NCBI GenBank assembly: GCA_034120015.1
Contig: JAXEIF010000022.1
Location: 1 to 64,000, forward strand
Length of the DNA stretch: 64,000 bases
From: CALXOJ01 sp034120015
GTDB taxonomy: Bacteria > Spirochaetota > Spirochaetia > JAFGXN01
Reading direction: 5' to 3'
A model generated the notes under the pieces. It worked only from the letters and a program-made list of their open reading frames with translations. It was not told the DNA's origin and did no database searches. A program made the translations under genes and the position numbers. Of this stretch, positions 44,787 to 53,308 are shown piece after piece (position 1 is the stretch's first letter; every line of letters begins with the position of its first letter).

Positions 44787-46205
44787 ATGAAAGTTAAGAG
44801 TAAAATAATCACTGTTATCAGTGCATCGATTTTTTTGGTTGCATTGGGTGTTTTTTCCTTTGTAACGGTGCGTAATGTCAGAGCGCAGTCTTTGCAGAAC
44901 GAAAAGCAGGAACAGTTGCTTCTGCTGTCGTATGTGTATGATTTCATTTTGGGAAATTATGTCGATGAAGTCGACAGCCGGAAGCTCTATGAAGGCGCCA
45001 TGAAAGGAATGCTCGAGTCGCTGGGAGATCCGTATTCCACATATCTGTCGGAGGCCGATGTTAAGGATTTAAGCAAAACAACGGCGGTCGGCGAGTTCGG
45101 CGGTATCGGTGTGACGATTCAGAAACTGCCGCCGCAGTGGCTCAACGAAAAGTCGGAGCTGACCGACGGCTATGTGACCATTATTTCTCCGATAGCGGGA
45201 ACACCGGGATACAAGGCCGGTCTTCACGCGGGCGATTACATCACGCATGTCGACGGGGAGTCGGTGGTTCCCTGGACGGCCAACGAGGCGGTCGACCGGA
45301 TGACGGGAAAGCCGGGCACGAAAGTCAGGCTGACCATTTTGCGTAACAAGACAACGGTTTTCGATGTCGAAATTATCCGTGCAATGATTAAGACGCCGAC
45401 GGTCGAATCGGCAGAACTGTTTGATTACGGCTATATTCGTATGATGCAGTGGACACCGATGCTGCTGAACGATTTTCAAAAAGCGGTTCGGGAGCAGCTG
45501 GATGCCGGCGTGAAAGGTCTGGTGCTGGACGTGCGCGATAATCCCGGCGGTCTGTTGGATTCCGTCTGCGATGTGACCGATCTGTTTCTGTCCGAGGGCG
45601 TAATTGTTTCGACAAAGGGGCGTGTGGCGCGTGCCGAAACGGTGTATACGGCATCGCCCGAAGATGATTTGATCCCGGCCGATTTGCCGATCGTTGTTCT
45701 GATTAATAAAGGTTCGGCCTCCGCTTCCGAGATTTTTGCGGGAGCGATGAAGGATTCGGGACGGGCAACGCTGGTCGGAGAGACCAGTTTCGGAAAAGGA
45801 AGTGTTCAGGAAGCGCTTTCTCTGGGCGCCGACGGGTTTAAACTGACGACGGCAAAATATTTTACGCCGTCCGGTGCCAGTATCGATAAAACGGGAGTGG
45901 TTCCCGATTACGAAGTGGTCGAGCCGGAGATGACCGATGAGGAGTTGGAAGATCTCGGTAAACTTTTGAAAGAGAATCTGGTTTATTCGTTCGTCGAAAA
46001 AAATCCGGAGGCTAAAGAGCCCGAGATGGATGCTTACGTCAAAACGTTGCAGACGGAGCATGAAATCGGATTATCCGACCGGGTGCTGAAACGGCTGATT
46101 CGCAATGCGTTGTTCCGCCGCATGGATTTTCCGCCGGCCTACGATTACGACTACGATTTACAGCTTCAGAAAGCGGTGGAAATTCTGAATGAAAAGGTCC
46201 GATGA
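44787..46205 (+). CDS. C-terminal processing serine protease (S41)
   Basis: A 472-residue periplasmic protease of the CtpA/Prc family. The N-terminal signal anchor (about 7-28) is followed by GDPYSTYLSEADV and a PDZ domain (about 98-185, GGIGVTI to GLHAGDYI). The catalytic domain has DVRDNPGGLLDSV, nucleophile Ser in NKGSASASEIF, and base Lys in SFGKGSVQEAL. It cleaves proteins near exposed C-termini in envelope quality control or wall enzyme regulation. Its stop overlaps the rsmE start (ATGA). Confidence 0.93.
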   Translation: MKVKSKIITVISASIFLVALGVFSFVTVRNVRAQSLQNEKQEQLLLLSYVYDFILGNYVDEVDSRKLYEGAMKGMLESLGDPYSTYLSEADVKDLSKTTAVGEFGGIGVTIQKLPPQWLNEKSELTDGYVTIISPIAGTPGYKAGLHAGDYITHVDGESVVPWTANEAVDRMTGKPGTKVRLTILRNKTTVFDVEIIRAMIKTPTVESAELFDYGYIRMMQWTPMLLNDFQKAVREQLDAGVKGLVLDVRDNPGGLLDSVCDVTDLFLSEGVIVSTKGRVARAETVYTASPEDDLIPADLPIVVLINKGSASASEIFAGAMKDSGRATLVGETSFGKGSVQEALSLGADGFKLTTAKYFTPSGASIDKTGVVPDYEVVEPEMTDEELEDLGKLLKENLVYSFVEKNPEAKEPEMDAYVKTLQTEHEIGLSDRVLKRLIRNALFRRMDFPPAYDYDYDLQLQKAVEILNEKVR

Positions 46206-46954
46206 AACAGTTCGTTATCGATTCTTGCCCGGTTCGTGACGGAAAAGTTGTTGTCAGAGGAAAGGATTTTCATTATCTGATTCGTGTCCGGCGTTATCGT
46301 GTCGGTTCGGCCTTTCCGGTGATGGACCGGGAGGGACGGCACGCGACGGCAACGGTCACAGTCATTGCCGACGGCGAATGTGTGCTGTCGTTGGCGGCGG
46401 CAGCGGCCGAAACGCCGGCCGGCGCACAGCCGCCGTCAACGGAGGTCCGGCTGGTTCAGTGTCTGCCGAAAGCGAAAAAAATGGATGCGATTGTCAGGCA
46501 GGCGGCCGAAGCGGGCGTGGCGCGGGTGATGCCGGCGGTCAGCCGGTACTGTGTTTCACGCCCGGAAGAGGAGGCGGCCGCTTCCAAAGTGCAGCGGTGG
46601 CGGCAGATTGCGCGCGAGGCCGTGCAGCAGAGCGGCAGTGCGACGGCAACGGAAGTCGATGAAGCGCGGTCTTTGGCGGCAGTGATCGCGGCGTCGGCCG
46701 ATTGCGACTGCCGGCTCTTTTTTCACCATCTGCCGATGCCGGAACGGGTCAGATTACATGATGTTGTACCCGAGGCGTCGAAGATTGCGTTTATTATCGG
46801 CCCCGAAGGCGGTTTGGCTGATGAGGAAACAGATTTGCTGCTGAAAAGCGGTTGGCAGCCGGTTTATCTCGGTAAAAATATTTTACGTTGCGAGACGGCC
46901 CCTCTTTATGCGGCTGCGGCAATCAATATCATCTTGGAGGAATGTCGAAAATGA
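46202..46954 (+). CDS. rsmE: 16S rRNA m3U1498 methyltransferase
   Basis: A 250-residue SPOUT-fold methyltransferase that modifies U1498 of 16S rRNA. The C-terminal knot motifs are IIGPEGGLADEE and LGKNILRCETAPLYAAAAIN; LVQCLPKAKKMDAIVRQAAE is the typical middle block. The N-terminal PUA-like domain begins with YLIRVRRYRVG. Length is normal. It is coupled to the protease gene upstream and the WecG-like gene downstream by ATGA overlaps. Confidence 0.95.
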   Translation: MKQFVIDSCPVRDGKVVVRGKDFHYLIRVRRYRVGSAFPVMDREGRHATATVTVIADGECVLSLAAAAAETPAGAQPPSTEVRLVQCLPKAKKMDAIVRQAAEAGVARVMPAVSRYCVSRPEEEAAASKVQRWRQIAREAVQQSGSATATEVDEARSLAAVIAASADCDCRLFFHHLPMPERVRLHDVVPEASKIAFIIGPEGGLADEETDLLLKSGWQPVYLGKNILRCETAPLYAAAAINIILEECRK

Positions 46955-47721
46955 GTGTCAACGGAGTCAGACGGGAAATTTTGCTGGGAGTTCCTGTCGA
47001 TTATGTCGAAGAAGGGCAATTGAAAGAAATTATTTGGGCATTGTCGGACAACAAAGAAAGGAATTTGATTGTTTTTCTGACGTTCCGTGATTTTATGCGT
47101 GTACGTCACAATAAAAAATACAGGGAAATGGTTGAGAAAGCGGCACTGGTGATTCCGGTTTCCCGACTGATTTCGGACGGATTCCGATACTGCGGTTTTG
47201 ACGAGCCGCCCCGTTTTCTGCCGTTTTCATTTATGATTCGCACATTCAAGATTTTGGAAGATCGCGGACAATCGGTTTCTTTTCTGGGCGGTACTCTGCA
47301 GGAGGTCAATGCGGCAGCGGCCAATATGAAGGCTTCTTTCCCCGCACTGAAAATCGTGGGCCGGTATAAAGGATCGTTCTCCTGTGCCGAAGAAGAAAAC
47401 GGCGTTTTAACGGCTGTAAAAAAAGTTTCTCCGACTTTTTTTCTGGTCGGTGCGCGTATCCGGCACCGCTGGGAGTGGCTGGTTTCCCATATCGATGAGT
47501 TCAGCCCCGGTATTTTCGTTTACGATGAAAATATGATTGATATCATGTCGCGAAAGAAAGAGTCTCCCGATGAAAGACGATGGCAGAAACGGAAAGACAA
47601 AGGATGTTTGTTTGTTTACTGGCATTATCGTACACTTTTACGGAAATTCCGGAAGAAAAGAAGAGCCGAAGCGGTTGCCGCTTCGGCTGTAAAAGATTCG
47701 CCTGCCGATACCTCTGTTTAA
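46951..47721 (+). CDS. WecG/TagA/CpsF-family glycosyltransferase (GT26)
   Basis: A 256-residue cytoplasmic or membrane-edge transferase acting on polyprenyl-linked sugars in surface-polymer synthesis. The family core is visible as SVSFLGGTLQEVNAAAANM, FPALKIVGRYKGSF and FFLVGARIRHRWEWL. It lacks the strict GxP.QE block of classical WecG, so the donor sugar is uncertain. I chose ATG 46951 (ATGA overlap with rsmE; GGAGG 9-10 nt upstream). The C-terminus is very basic (FRKKRRAEA). Confidence 0.85.
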   Translation: MSVNGVRREILLGVPVDYVEEGQLKEIIWALSDNKERNLIVFLTFRDFMRVRHNKKYREMVEKAALVIPVSRLISDGFRYCGFDEPPRFLPFSFMIRTFKILEDRGQSVSFLGGTLQEVNAAAANMKASFPALKIVGRYKGSFSCAEEENGVLTAVKKVSPTFFLVGARIRHRWEWLVSHIDEFSPGIFVYDENMIDIMSRKKESPDERRWQKRKDKGCLFVYWHYRTLLRKFRKKRRAEAVAASAVKDSPADTSV

Positions 47722-47747
47722 AGTTTGTTTTCTTTTTCCCCGATTAT

Positions 47748-48491
47748 TCAAAAATTCTGCCAAAATGTTTTGGCGGTGCAGACTTCAAAACCGTCTGCCG
47801 TACGAATTAACCGGTGCTCGCCTTCCGTTCCGTTCCACGATGTTTGGATTTCAATTTCCTGTCGGGCATAAATTTCCGCTTTAAAGACAATGTCGACCCG
47901 CTGCAGATTTTTAGACTGTCGGAATTCGGACGGAATCGATTCGATACAGGATATCAGGTAGTTGATATTGTTGATATGACGGTTCAGATCCTGTTCGGAA
48001 GTTCTCGGTCTCCAGATATAAGAGAAGCGGTCGGTAATATTTTCTTCATCAATTTGGGAGAAACGGCCCGGTTTGACACCGGGGAGTATCGGCTGATCGA
48101 TAATCAGTTCTTTTCCTTCAAAATGGTCCTGGGCAACCGGTTGTCGTGTGGTTTCGTCGATAATGACCCAGGAAGAGGTTCCTTTTGCAAGAACACGACC
48201 GCCGCTGTCTTTTGCGGTAAAATCGCGAAAAAGACGGACGCCGGTCCGGTTTAAAGCCCAGGTCGTTATTTCGACGGTTTCGTTCCATCCGGGAAGGGGC
48301 GGTTCAAAAAGAACCGACATCGCATTAACAACCCAGCCCTGATTTGTTTTTGCCAAATCGAAACCGCTCATACCGATTTGCTGCAGATAAATCGAGGCGG
48401 CATCTTGGAAATAGCTGATGATGTGATACGGTTGAATTTTTCCGTGCGTATCGAGTTCGCTGAGTCTGACTGAAAACGAATGGGTAAACAT
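47748..48491 (-). CDS. Acyl-ACP thioesterase
   Basis: A 247-residue double-hotdog enzyme of the bacterial FatA-like family (PF01643) that releases fatty acids from acyl carrier protein. RLSELDTHGKIQPYHIISYF opens the first hotdog and WRPRTSEQDLNRHINNINYL opens the second with the conserved Asn/His. Its start shares bases with the nfnB stop (TAATG), so it belongs to the nfnA-nfnB unit. Released fatty acids may feed lipid turnover or export; why it is tied to the transhydrogenase is unclear. Confidence 0.9.
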   Translation of the reverse strand: MFTHSFSVRLSELDTHGKIQPYHIISYFQDAASIYLQQIGMSGFDLAKTNQGWVVNAMSVLFEPPLPGWNETVEITTWALNRTGVRLFRDFTAKDSGGRVLAKGTSSWVIIDETTRQPVAQDHFEGKELIIDQPILPGVKPGRFSQIDEENITDRFSYIWRPRTSEQDLNRHINNINYLISCIESIPSEFRQSKNLQRVDIVFKAEIYARQEIEIQTSWNGTEGEHRLIRTADGFEVCTAKTFWQNF

Positions 48492-49957
48492 TATTCCGAT
48501 AACCGTTGATTAATTGCTTTTGCGGCTTCCCGACCCTGCCCCATGGCGGAAATAACGGTAGCTGCCCCCGAAACAATATCGCCGCCGGCAAAGACATTTT
48601 TCCACGAGGATTCCATATCCGGACTGACAATGATGTTTCCTTTCTGATTGAATTCGATTTCCGGCGTTGTCTGCTGAATCAGCGGATTCGAACGGCTGCC
48701 GATAGCGACAATAACGGTATCAAAATCCATTAATTCTTCGCTGCCGGGAATTTCTACGGGAGAACGGCGGCCGGATGCGTCGGGATCACCGAGCCGGTAG
48801 GATACCGTTTCGATTTGTCTGACACGTCCGTGTTCGTCTCCGAGAATGCGTTTAATGTTTTTCAGCATAAAGAATTCGATACCTTCTTCTTTGGCATGGT
48901 GAACTTCTTCTTTACGGGCAGGCATTTCCGCTTCGGTACGACGGTAAATGACAGCAACCTTTTCGGCGCCCATCCGTACAGCGGTGCGGGCAGCATCCAT
49001 GGCAACGTTGCCGCCGCCGAGAACCGCAACGCGCTCGGATGTAAACATCGGCGTCAGTGCATGTTCTTTATCATAAGCTTTCATCAGGTTGGAACGGGTC
49101 AGATATTCGTTTGCGGCAAAAACACCGATCAGGTTTTCGCCTTCGACATTGGAAAAAACGGGCAAACCCGCACCGACAGCGATAAACGCAGCATCAAAAT
49201 GTTCTTTTTCCATTAAATCTTTCAGCTTTCGCGTTTTTCCGACCAAAAAGTTGGTGCGGATTTCCACTCCCATTGCCTCGAGGTTTTTGATTTCCCTGTC
49301 AACAATTGTTTTCGGTAAACGAAATTCCGGAATACCGTAAACGGTAACTCCGCCCGGTTTGTTAAATGCTTCGCAAATTACAACACGGTGTCCCGCTTTT
49401 CGGCAGTCGGCGGCACAGGTGATACCGGCCGGTCCCGAACCGACAATCAGAACCTTTTTCCCGGTTTCGGCGGCGATTTGAACAGGTTCCGGTTTGACAT
49501 TGTCGGCAAGAAAACGTTCCACGCGTCCGATGGAAACAGCCTTATCAACATTTTTCAAAGCTTTTCCCATTGTGCAGTTTTTCTGGCATTGGGATTCCTG
49601 AGGGCATACCCGTCCGCACATTGCCGGCAGCAGCGAATCCCGACGAATGACTTTTAATGCTTCATCAAAGTTTTCTTTTGCGGTTTCCGCCAAAAAAGCG
49701 GGAATGTTGATATGAACCGGACAATCGGAAATACACGGCGGGTTTTTGCATTGCAGACAGCGGGTAGCCTCGATAACGGTCTGCTCTTTCGAATAGCCGA
49801 GAGCCACCTCTTTCATGTTGCGGGATCTCAGTTTCGGATCCTGATTCGGCATTTCCTGTGCGGGAATCTTCATTTTTTCGGCGGGTGTCATAGATTTCCC
49901 GGTTAAAGACCGGTAAAGCTCTTCGGTTTCCGTGCTGAAACTAATATTTTCACTCAT
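48491..49957 (-). CDS. NfnB-type NADPH-binding flavoprotein (GltD family)
   Basis: A 488-residue protein of the GltD/SudA/NfnB family. N-terminal clusters use RCLQCKNPPCISDCPVHINI and CGRVCPQESQCQKNCTMG. The FAD fold is VLIVGSGPAGITCAADC and the NADPH fold AVLGGGNVAMDAARTA. With the SudB/NfnA-like partner encoded just upstream it should form an NADH-dependent reduced ferredoxin:NADP oxidoreductase that bifurcates electrons. A glutamate synthase small subunit is less likely because no large subunit is near. It overlaps its partner by 8 nt. Confidence 0.9.
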   Translation of the reverse strand: MSENISFSTETEELYRSLTGKSMTPAEKMKIPAQEMPNQDPKLRSRNMKEVALGYSKEQTVIEATRCLQCKNPPCISDCPVHINIPAFLAETAKENFDEALKVIRRDSLLPAMCGRVCPQESQCQKNCTMGKALKNVDKAVSIGRVERFLADNVKPEPVQIAAETGKKVLIVGSGPAGITCAADCRKAGHRVVICEAFNKPGGVTVYGIPEFRLPKTIVDREIKNLEAMGVEIRTNFLVGKTRKLKDLMEKEHFDAAFIAVGAGLPVFSNVEGENLIGVFAANEYLTRSNLMKAYDKEHALTPMFTSERVAVLGGGNVAMDAARTAVRMGAEKVAVIYRRTEAEMPARKEEVHHAKEEGIEFFMLKNIKRILGDEHGRVRQIETVSYRLGDPDASGRRSPVEIPGSEELMDFDTVIVAIGSRSNPLIQQTTPEIEFNQKGNIIVSPDMESSWKNVFAGGDIVSGAATVISAMGQGREAAKAINQRLSE

Positions 49958-50783
49958 GAGACATTCCTATTCGGCATTTATGTTCTTCTTCTTTTTTGAA
50001 AGCATTCAGACGCAGCAGCATATTGTCAAAATCAACCTGGTGGGCATCGAATTCCGGTCCATCGACACAGACAAAGCGGGTTTTGCCTCCGATGTTGACA
50101 CGGCAGCCTCCGCACATTCCCGTTCCGTCAATCATAATCGTATTGAGAGAGGCCACGGTCGGTATATTGAACGGCTTAGTTGTCAGCGCACAGAATTTCA
50201 TCATAACGGCAGGTCCGATGGTTACAACGAAGTCGGGTTTTTCATTTTTCGATTCGCACATCCGTTTGAGCGGAACGGTGACGACCCCTTTTTCTCCTTT
50301 ACTGCCGTCGTCGGTCACAATGATGACTTCGTCGGCGGCCGCTCTCATTTCCGGTTCGAGAATAATCAGCTCGGCGGTGCGGGCTCCGATAATGACGGTA
50401 ACGCGGTTACCGGCAGCTTTCAGAGCTTTGACAATCGGGTAAAGCGGGGCGACACCGATGCCTCCGCCGACACAAACGGCATGACCGAAGTTTTCGATAT
50501 GAGTCGGGTTTCCCAGCGGGCCCAAAATATTGGCAATTTCATCGCCTTCGTTCAGTTGGGATAGAGCACGGGTGGAAGCTCCTATAGCCGAAAAAATCAG
50601 GCGAATGGTACCGGAGTCGGCATCCGCATCGGCAATTGTTAAGGGAATTCTTTCGGCAAAATCATTGTCAATCTGAACAATCACAAATTGTCCGGCTTTT
50701 CTTTCTTCGGCAATCAGAGGTGCGCAGACGGTCATATCAAAGACAGTTTCCGACAGCCGAACTTTTTTCAAAATTTTATACAT
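49950..50783 (-). CDS. NfnA/SudB-type FAD and [2Fe-2S] subunit
   Basis: A 277-residue dihydroorotate dehydrogenase electron-transfer-like protein with a ferredoxin-NADP reductase fold. FAD binding: AERIPLTIADADADSG; NAD binding: AVCVGGGIGVAPLYPIVKA. The [2Fe-2S] ligands lie in DGTGMCGGCRV and FVCVDGPEFDAHQ, with the Asp plus three Cys pattern of NfnA. It is first of the nfnA-nfnB-thioesterase genes and starts 2 nt after the upstream gene ends. Confidence 0.9.
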   Translation of the reverse strand: MYKILKKVRLSETVFDMTVCAPLIAEERKAGQFVIVQIDNDFAERIPLTIADADADSGTIRLIFSAIGASTRALSQLNEGDEIANILGPLGNPTHIENFGHAVCVGGGIGVAPLYPIVKALKAAGNRVTVIIGARTAELIILEPEMRAAADEVIIVTDDGSKGEKGVVTVPLKRMCESKNEKPDFVVTIGPAVMMKFCALTTKPFNIPTVASLNTIMIDGTGMCGGCRVNIGGKTRFVCVDGPEFDAHQVDFDNMLLRLNAFKKEEEHKCRIGMSHE

Positions 50784-50785
50784 AT

Positions 50786-52129
50786 TTACTCCCCGGTTTG
50801 TACCGTTTGCTGAGTTCGGAGGAAAATGGTTTCTTCCGGTACTTTTATCATAATTTTTACGAAAAAGAGAGCCCGATTCGCGTCGAAAAAGGCACCTGCG
50901 TAGTAATTTTGGAAATTCGGATCCCGATTCCAGTTCAAATTGTACATCTCATACGAAAGCAGAGCCGGTAAATCATACAACAGGAAGAAGAATGTCTGAC
51001 CGACAGCTTCTCCGAAGGTAACGGAAATCCGGCCGTCCGAGAATGCAAAACGGTAATTTTCCGCACATGTATAGGATCGGTATGTTTTTCCTCCGATTGT
51101 CAGTGTGCGGTATTTCGGATAATAACGGTTGTCGAAAAGATCGTAAAATTCTTCGAAAGCGGTTTGCGGATAAGCTTCGCAGTAGGAGGCAACCATCGTT
51201 TTTCCGACATCCGTCCATCGTTTGTTATCTTTCCATTCACCGGCCGCCACCAAAACCTGACCGCAGAAAACGGAATCGTCGCTTCCGACCGTGTAAATAT
51301 CACCTTCCTTTGTGATTTGAGCTATTAACCGGTCGGCCGCTGCCGACAGAGGTGCGGAGTCGATATTCAGCCGTCGGCAGAGATCCGTAAACCCGGCTGC
51401 CTGCCGCGGTGTAAATGTGTCAAAATTGTCGTAGGCTTTTAAAAGCGGTTCGATGCTTTCCTTTCCGAATCCGGAAATGCGGGCAAGAGCCAAATCGCTA
51501 ATCAGACGGCTGTTGTCGAAAACGGCCGCATCTTTATTTTCCAAAGCGGTGCGGATACTGACGGTCGCCGCGGCCAGCTGATTCCGGCGGTTACGTTCGG
51601 CGGTTACGATATCTCCTGCACCGGACGCCGCCGCTTCAAGTCCGATTTGTCCGCGATACGGGGCTGCCGCCCGGGCAAATTTTTCCGACGGAAAATCGGT
51701 CAGGTTTTTTTGAAGACGGTAGGCGTTCATTGCCGGCAGTTTGCTGTTGATATCGGCGAGACTCGGATTCGGATCGGAAATAAAGCGGTTATATGCGTTT
51801 CGGATAACGGCTTCGGTTACAGCCTCGTATCGGGCGACCGCTTCGAGAGAAACCGGATTGATTTCGTTTGTTTTGCTGTCGGCAATTTTTTTCTGTTTGC
51901 GGGCTTCTTCTTTTGCCAGACGTGCCGCTTCTTTGGCGGCAGCTTTGGCTGCTTTAGCGGCGGCGCGTTCGGCTCTTCGTTGTTCGGCGGCTGCCGGGTC
52001 GCGAACAAACCAGTGTTCCGGACTGATCTGCGGCAAAAGATTTTCCGAACCGAGATATGCCGTAAAGAAGAGAAGCGAAATCAATATATAAAGACCGGGA
52101 ATGAACCCCCAAAGAGATTTCCGTTTCAT
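50786..52129 (-). CDS. Unknown membrane-anchored protein
   Basis: A 447-residue protein with one N-terminal membrane helix (about 8-26, GFIPGLYILISLLFFTAYL), then an Ala/Lys/Glu/Arg coiled coil (about 45-85), and a large periplasmic domain rich in helices and, later, aromatic residues (CAENYRFAFSDGRISV, AVGQTFFFLLYDLPALL). I recognise no family. A second hydrophobic patch near 380 is short and may be buried rather than membrane-spanning. It ends 2 nt before nfnA and may lead that operon. The ATG has no clear ribosome site. Confidence 0.65.
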   Translation of the reverse strand: MKRKSLWGFIPGLYILISLLFFTAYLGSENLLPQISPEHWFVRDPAAAEQRRAERAAAKAAKAAAKEAARLAKEEARKQKKIADSKTNEINPVSLEAVARYEAVTEAVIRNAYNRFISDPNPSLADINSKLPAMNAYRLQKNLTDFPSEKFARAAAPYRGQIGLEAAASGAGDIVTAERNRRNQLAAATVSIRTALENKDAAVFDNSRLISDLALARISGFGKESIEPLLKAYDNFDTFTPRQAAGFTDLCRRLNIDSAPLSAAADRLIAQITKEGDIYTVGSDDSVFCGQVLVAAGEWKDNKRWTDVGKTMVASYCEAYPQTAFEEFYDLFDNRYYPKYRTLTIGGKTYRSYTCAENYRFAFSDGRISVTFGEAVGQTFFFLLYDLPALLSYEMYNLNWNRDPNFQNYYAGAFFDANRALFFVKIMIKVPEETIFLRTQQTVQTGE

Positions 52130-52181
52130 TTTCTTATCAGTAAATCATTTTCCGAAAAGGATGTCAAGGGTTGTATACGGA

Positions 52182-52212
52182 GAAAGCCTTCCCTGCGGGG
52201 AAGGCTTTCGGC
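52182..52212 (-). terminator. Terminator after sugar-binding lipoprotein gene
   Basis: AAAGCCTTCCC and GGGAAGGCTTT pair around CGCA on the minus strand; the T tract is only TTT. It separates the sugar-binding gene from the unknown membrane protein. Confidence 0.6.
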
Positions 52213-52217
52213 GCGGA

Positions 52218-53195
52218 TTATTTTTTCAGAGGATAAATTGCTTCGATGACTTCGGGGTCGTTGAGTCTGTCTTTTGTGACGAACAAAACTCCGGTGTCAA
52301 TAATTTTGGGAGGAATTTCTTTTTCGGTAATATATTTGTACAAACTGACGATGCCGTTATATCCCATCAAAAACGGATTTTGAATAATAAGCCCCTGAAT
52401 GACATTTTTTTCGAGATAGGCAATTTCTTCGGCCGGGGAGTCAAATCCGATCACATAAATATCGCCCGCTTTTCCGAGTTCCTGAACGGCCCTCGCCGTA
52501 CCGATGGCGGATTCCGAATTGGTACAAAAAACGGCACGGATATCGGGATTTTCGGTATAAATTTCTTTAAACTTTTCCCGGGCGGTTTCGATCTGACCGT
52601 TACAGGAAACGGCATCCAGAACAGTGTAGCGTGCGTATTTTTTCATATCGGAAACAAAACCTTCGACCCGTTCTGTTGTCGTTTGGGCGGTCAGGTCATT
52701 GGCGATGACGGCGACTGTTCCGTTAACGACAGCCCGTCTCATTTGAGTGGCTGCCATAATCCCCGCGTTGATATTGTTTGTCGCAATAAAACTCAGGGCG
52801 GCATCGCTGCTGACACCGCTGTCGAATGTAATCAGAGGAATTCCCGCCTTTTTCGCTTTTTCGACGATGGGGTTCAGTTTTTCTTTGTCAATAGCCGACA
52901 ACATGATGCCGTCGGCTTTCATATCAATGGCCCGTTGAACAAGTGCGATTTGATCGATGTATGCTTCCGATGTGTGCTCCTGCATTCCGTCGAAATAGTA
53001 ATCGACATCCAATTCGAGTGATGCCAGATTGCAACCGTAATTGACTTTTTGCCAGTAATCGTTTCTGAAAGTCATGGCAATAACCGCAAAAAGAAGTCTG
53101 TCGGATTCTTTTTCCTGAGCGGAAACAGTATCGTTCTTCTTCTGACAAGAGAACAGTGACAGTAGTGTTACGAAAAGCAGAAAAACTTTTTTCAT
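52218..53195 (-). CDS. Sugar ABC transporter substrate-binding lipoprotein (orphan)
   Basis: A 325-residue periplasmic-binding protein of the ribose/galactose type (Peripla_BP_4), anchored by lipobox LFSC (Cys 17). Family blocks are LFAVIAMTFRNDYWQ, MKADGIMLSAIDKEKLNP, IPLITFDSGV, FCTNSESAIGTARAVQELG and YVIGFDSPAEEIAYL. No permease or ATPase gene is nearby, so it works with a distant transporter or as a sensor. GGGAG precedes ATG by 6 nt. It is divergent from an activator gene. Confidence 0.9.
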   Translation of the reverse strand: MKKVFLLFVTLLSLFSCQKKNDTVSAQEKESDRLLFAVIAMTFRNDYWQKVNYGCNLASLELDVDYYFDGMQEHTSEAYIDQIALVQRAIDMKADGIMLSAIDKEKLNPIVEKAKKAGIPLITFDSGVSSDAALSFIATNNINAGIMAATQMRRAVVNGTVAVIANDLTAQTTTERVEGFVSDMKKYARYTVLDAVSCNGQIETAREKFKEIYTENPDIRAVFCTNSESAIGTARAVQELGKAGDIYVIGFDSPAEEIAYLEKNVIQGLIIQNPFLMGYNGIVSLYKYITEKEIPPKIIDTGVLFVTKDRLNDPEVIEAIYPLKK

Positions 53196-53258
53196 CGTTT
53201 TCTCCCGAATCTCCGTTTATGTATATTTTATCGGCCGTTTGAGTGTTGCGTTTAACAT

Positions 53259-53275
53259 AAGAAAAAATTTTTCTT
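53259..53275. promoter_or_regulatory. Palindrome between divergent genes, candidate operator
   Basis: AAGAAAAA, central A, TTTTTCTT: perfect 8-bp arms. It overlaps the -35 side of the activator promoter and lies upstream of the sugar-binding gene. Its low complexity weakens the case. Confidence 0.35.
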
Positions 53276-53301
53276 GCGATTCGAATCTTCACGAATAAAA
53301 T
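53274..53301 (+). promoter_or_regulatory. Leaderless-type promoter of the activator gene
   Basis: TTGCGA, 16-bp spacer, TAAAAT, with ATG 7 nt after the -10 box and no Shine-Dalgarno. Confidence 0.45.
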
Positions 53302-53308
53302 AATAGTG

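Noticed and set aside
45069..46061. 330-codon minus-strand frame opposite the S41 protease
   Set aside because: The His/Arg/Phe-rich content is typical of antisense; the protease domains on the plus strand are intact.
53196..53308. A -24/-12 sigma-54 promoter between the activator and the sugar-binding gene
   Set aside because: No TGGCAC-N5-TTGC-like sequence is visible on either strand; sigma-70-type boxes fit better.
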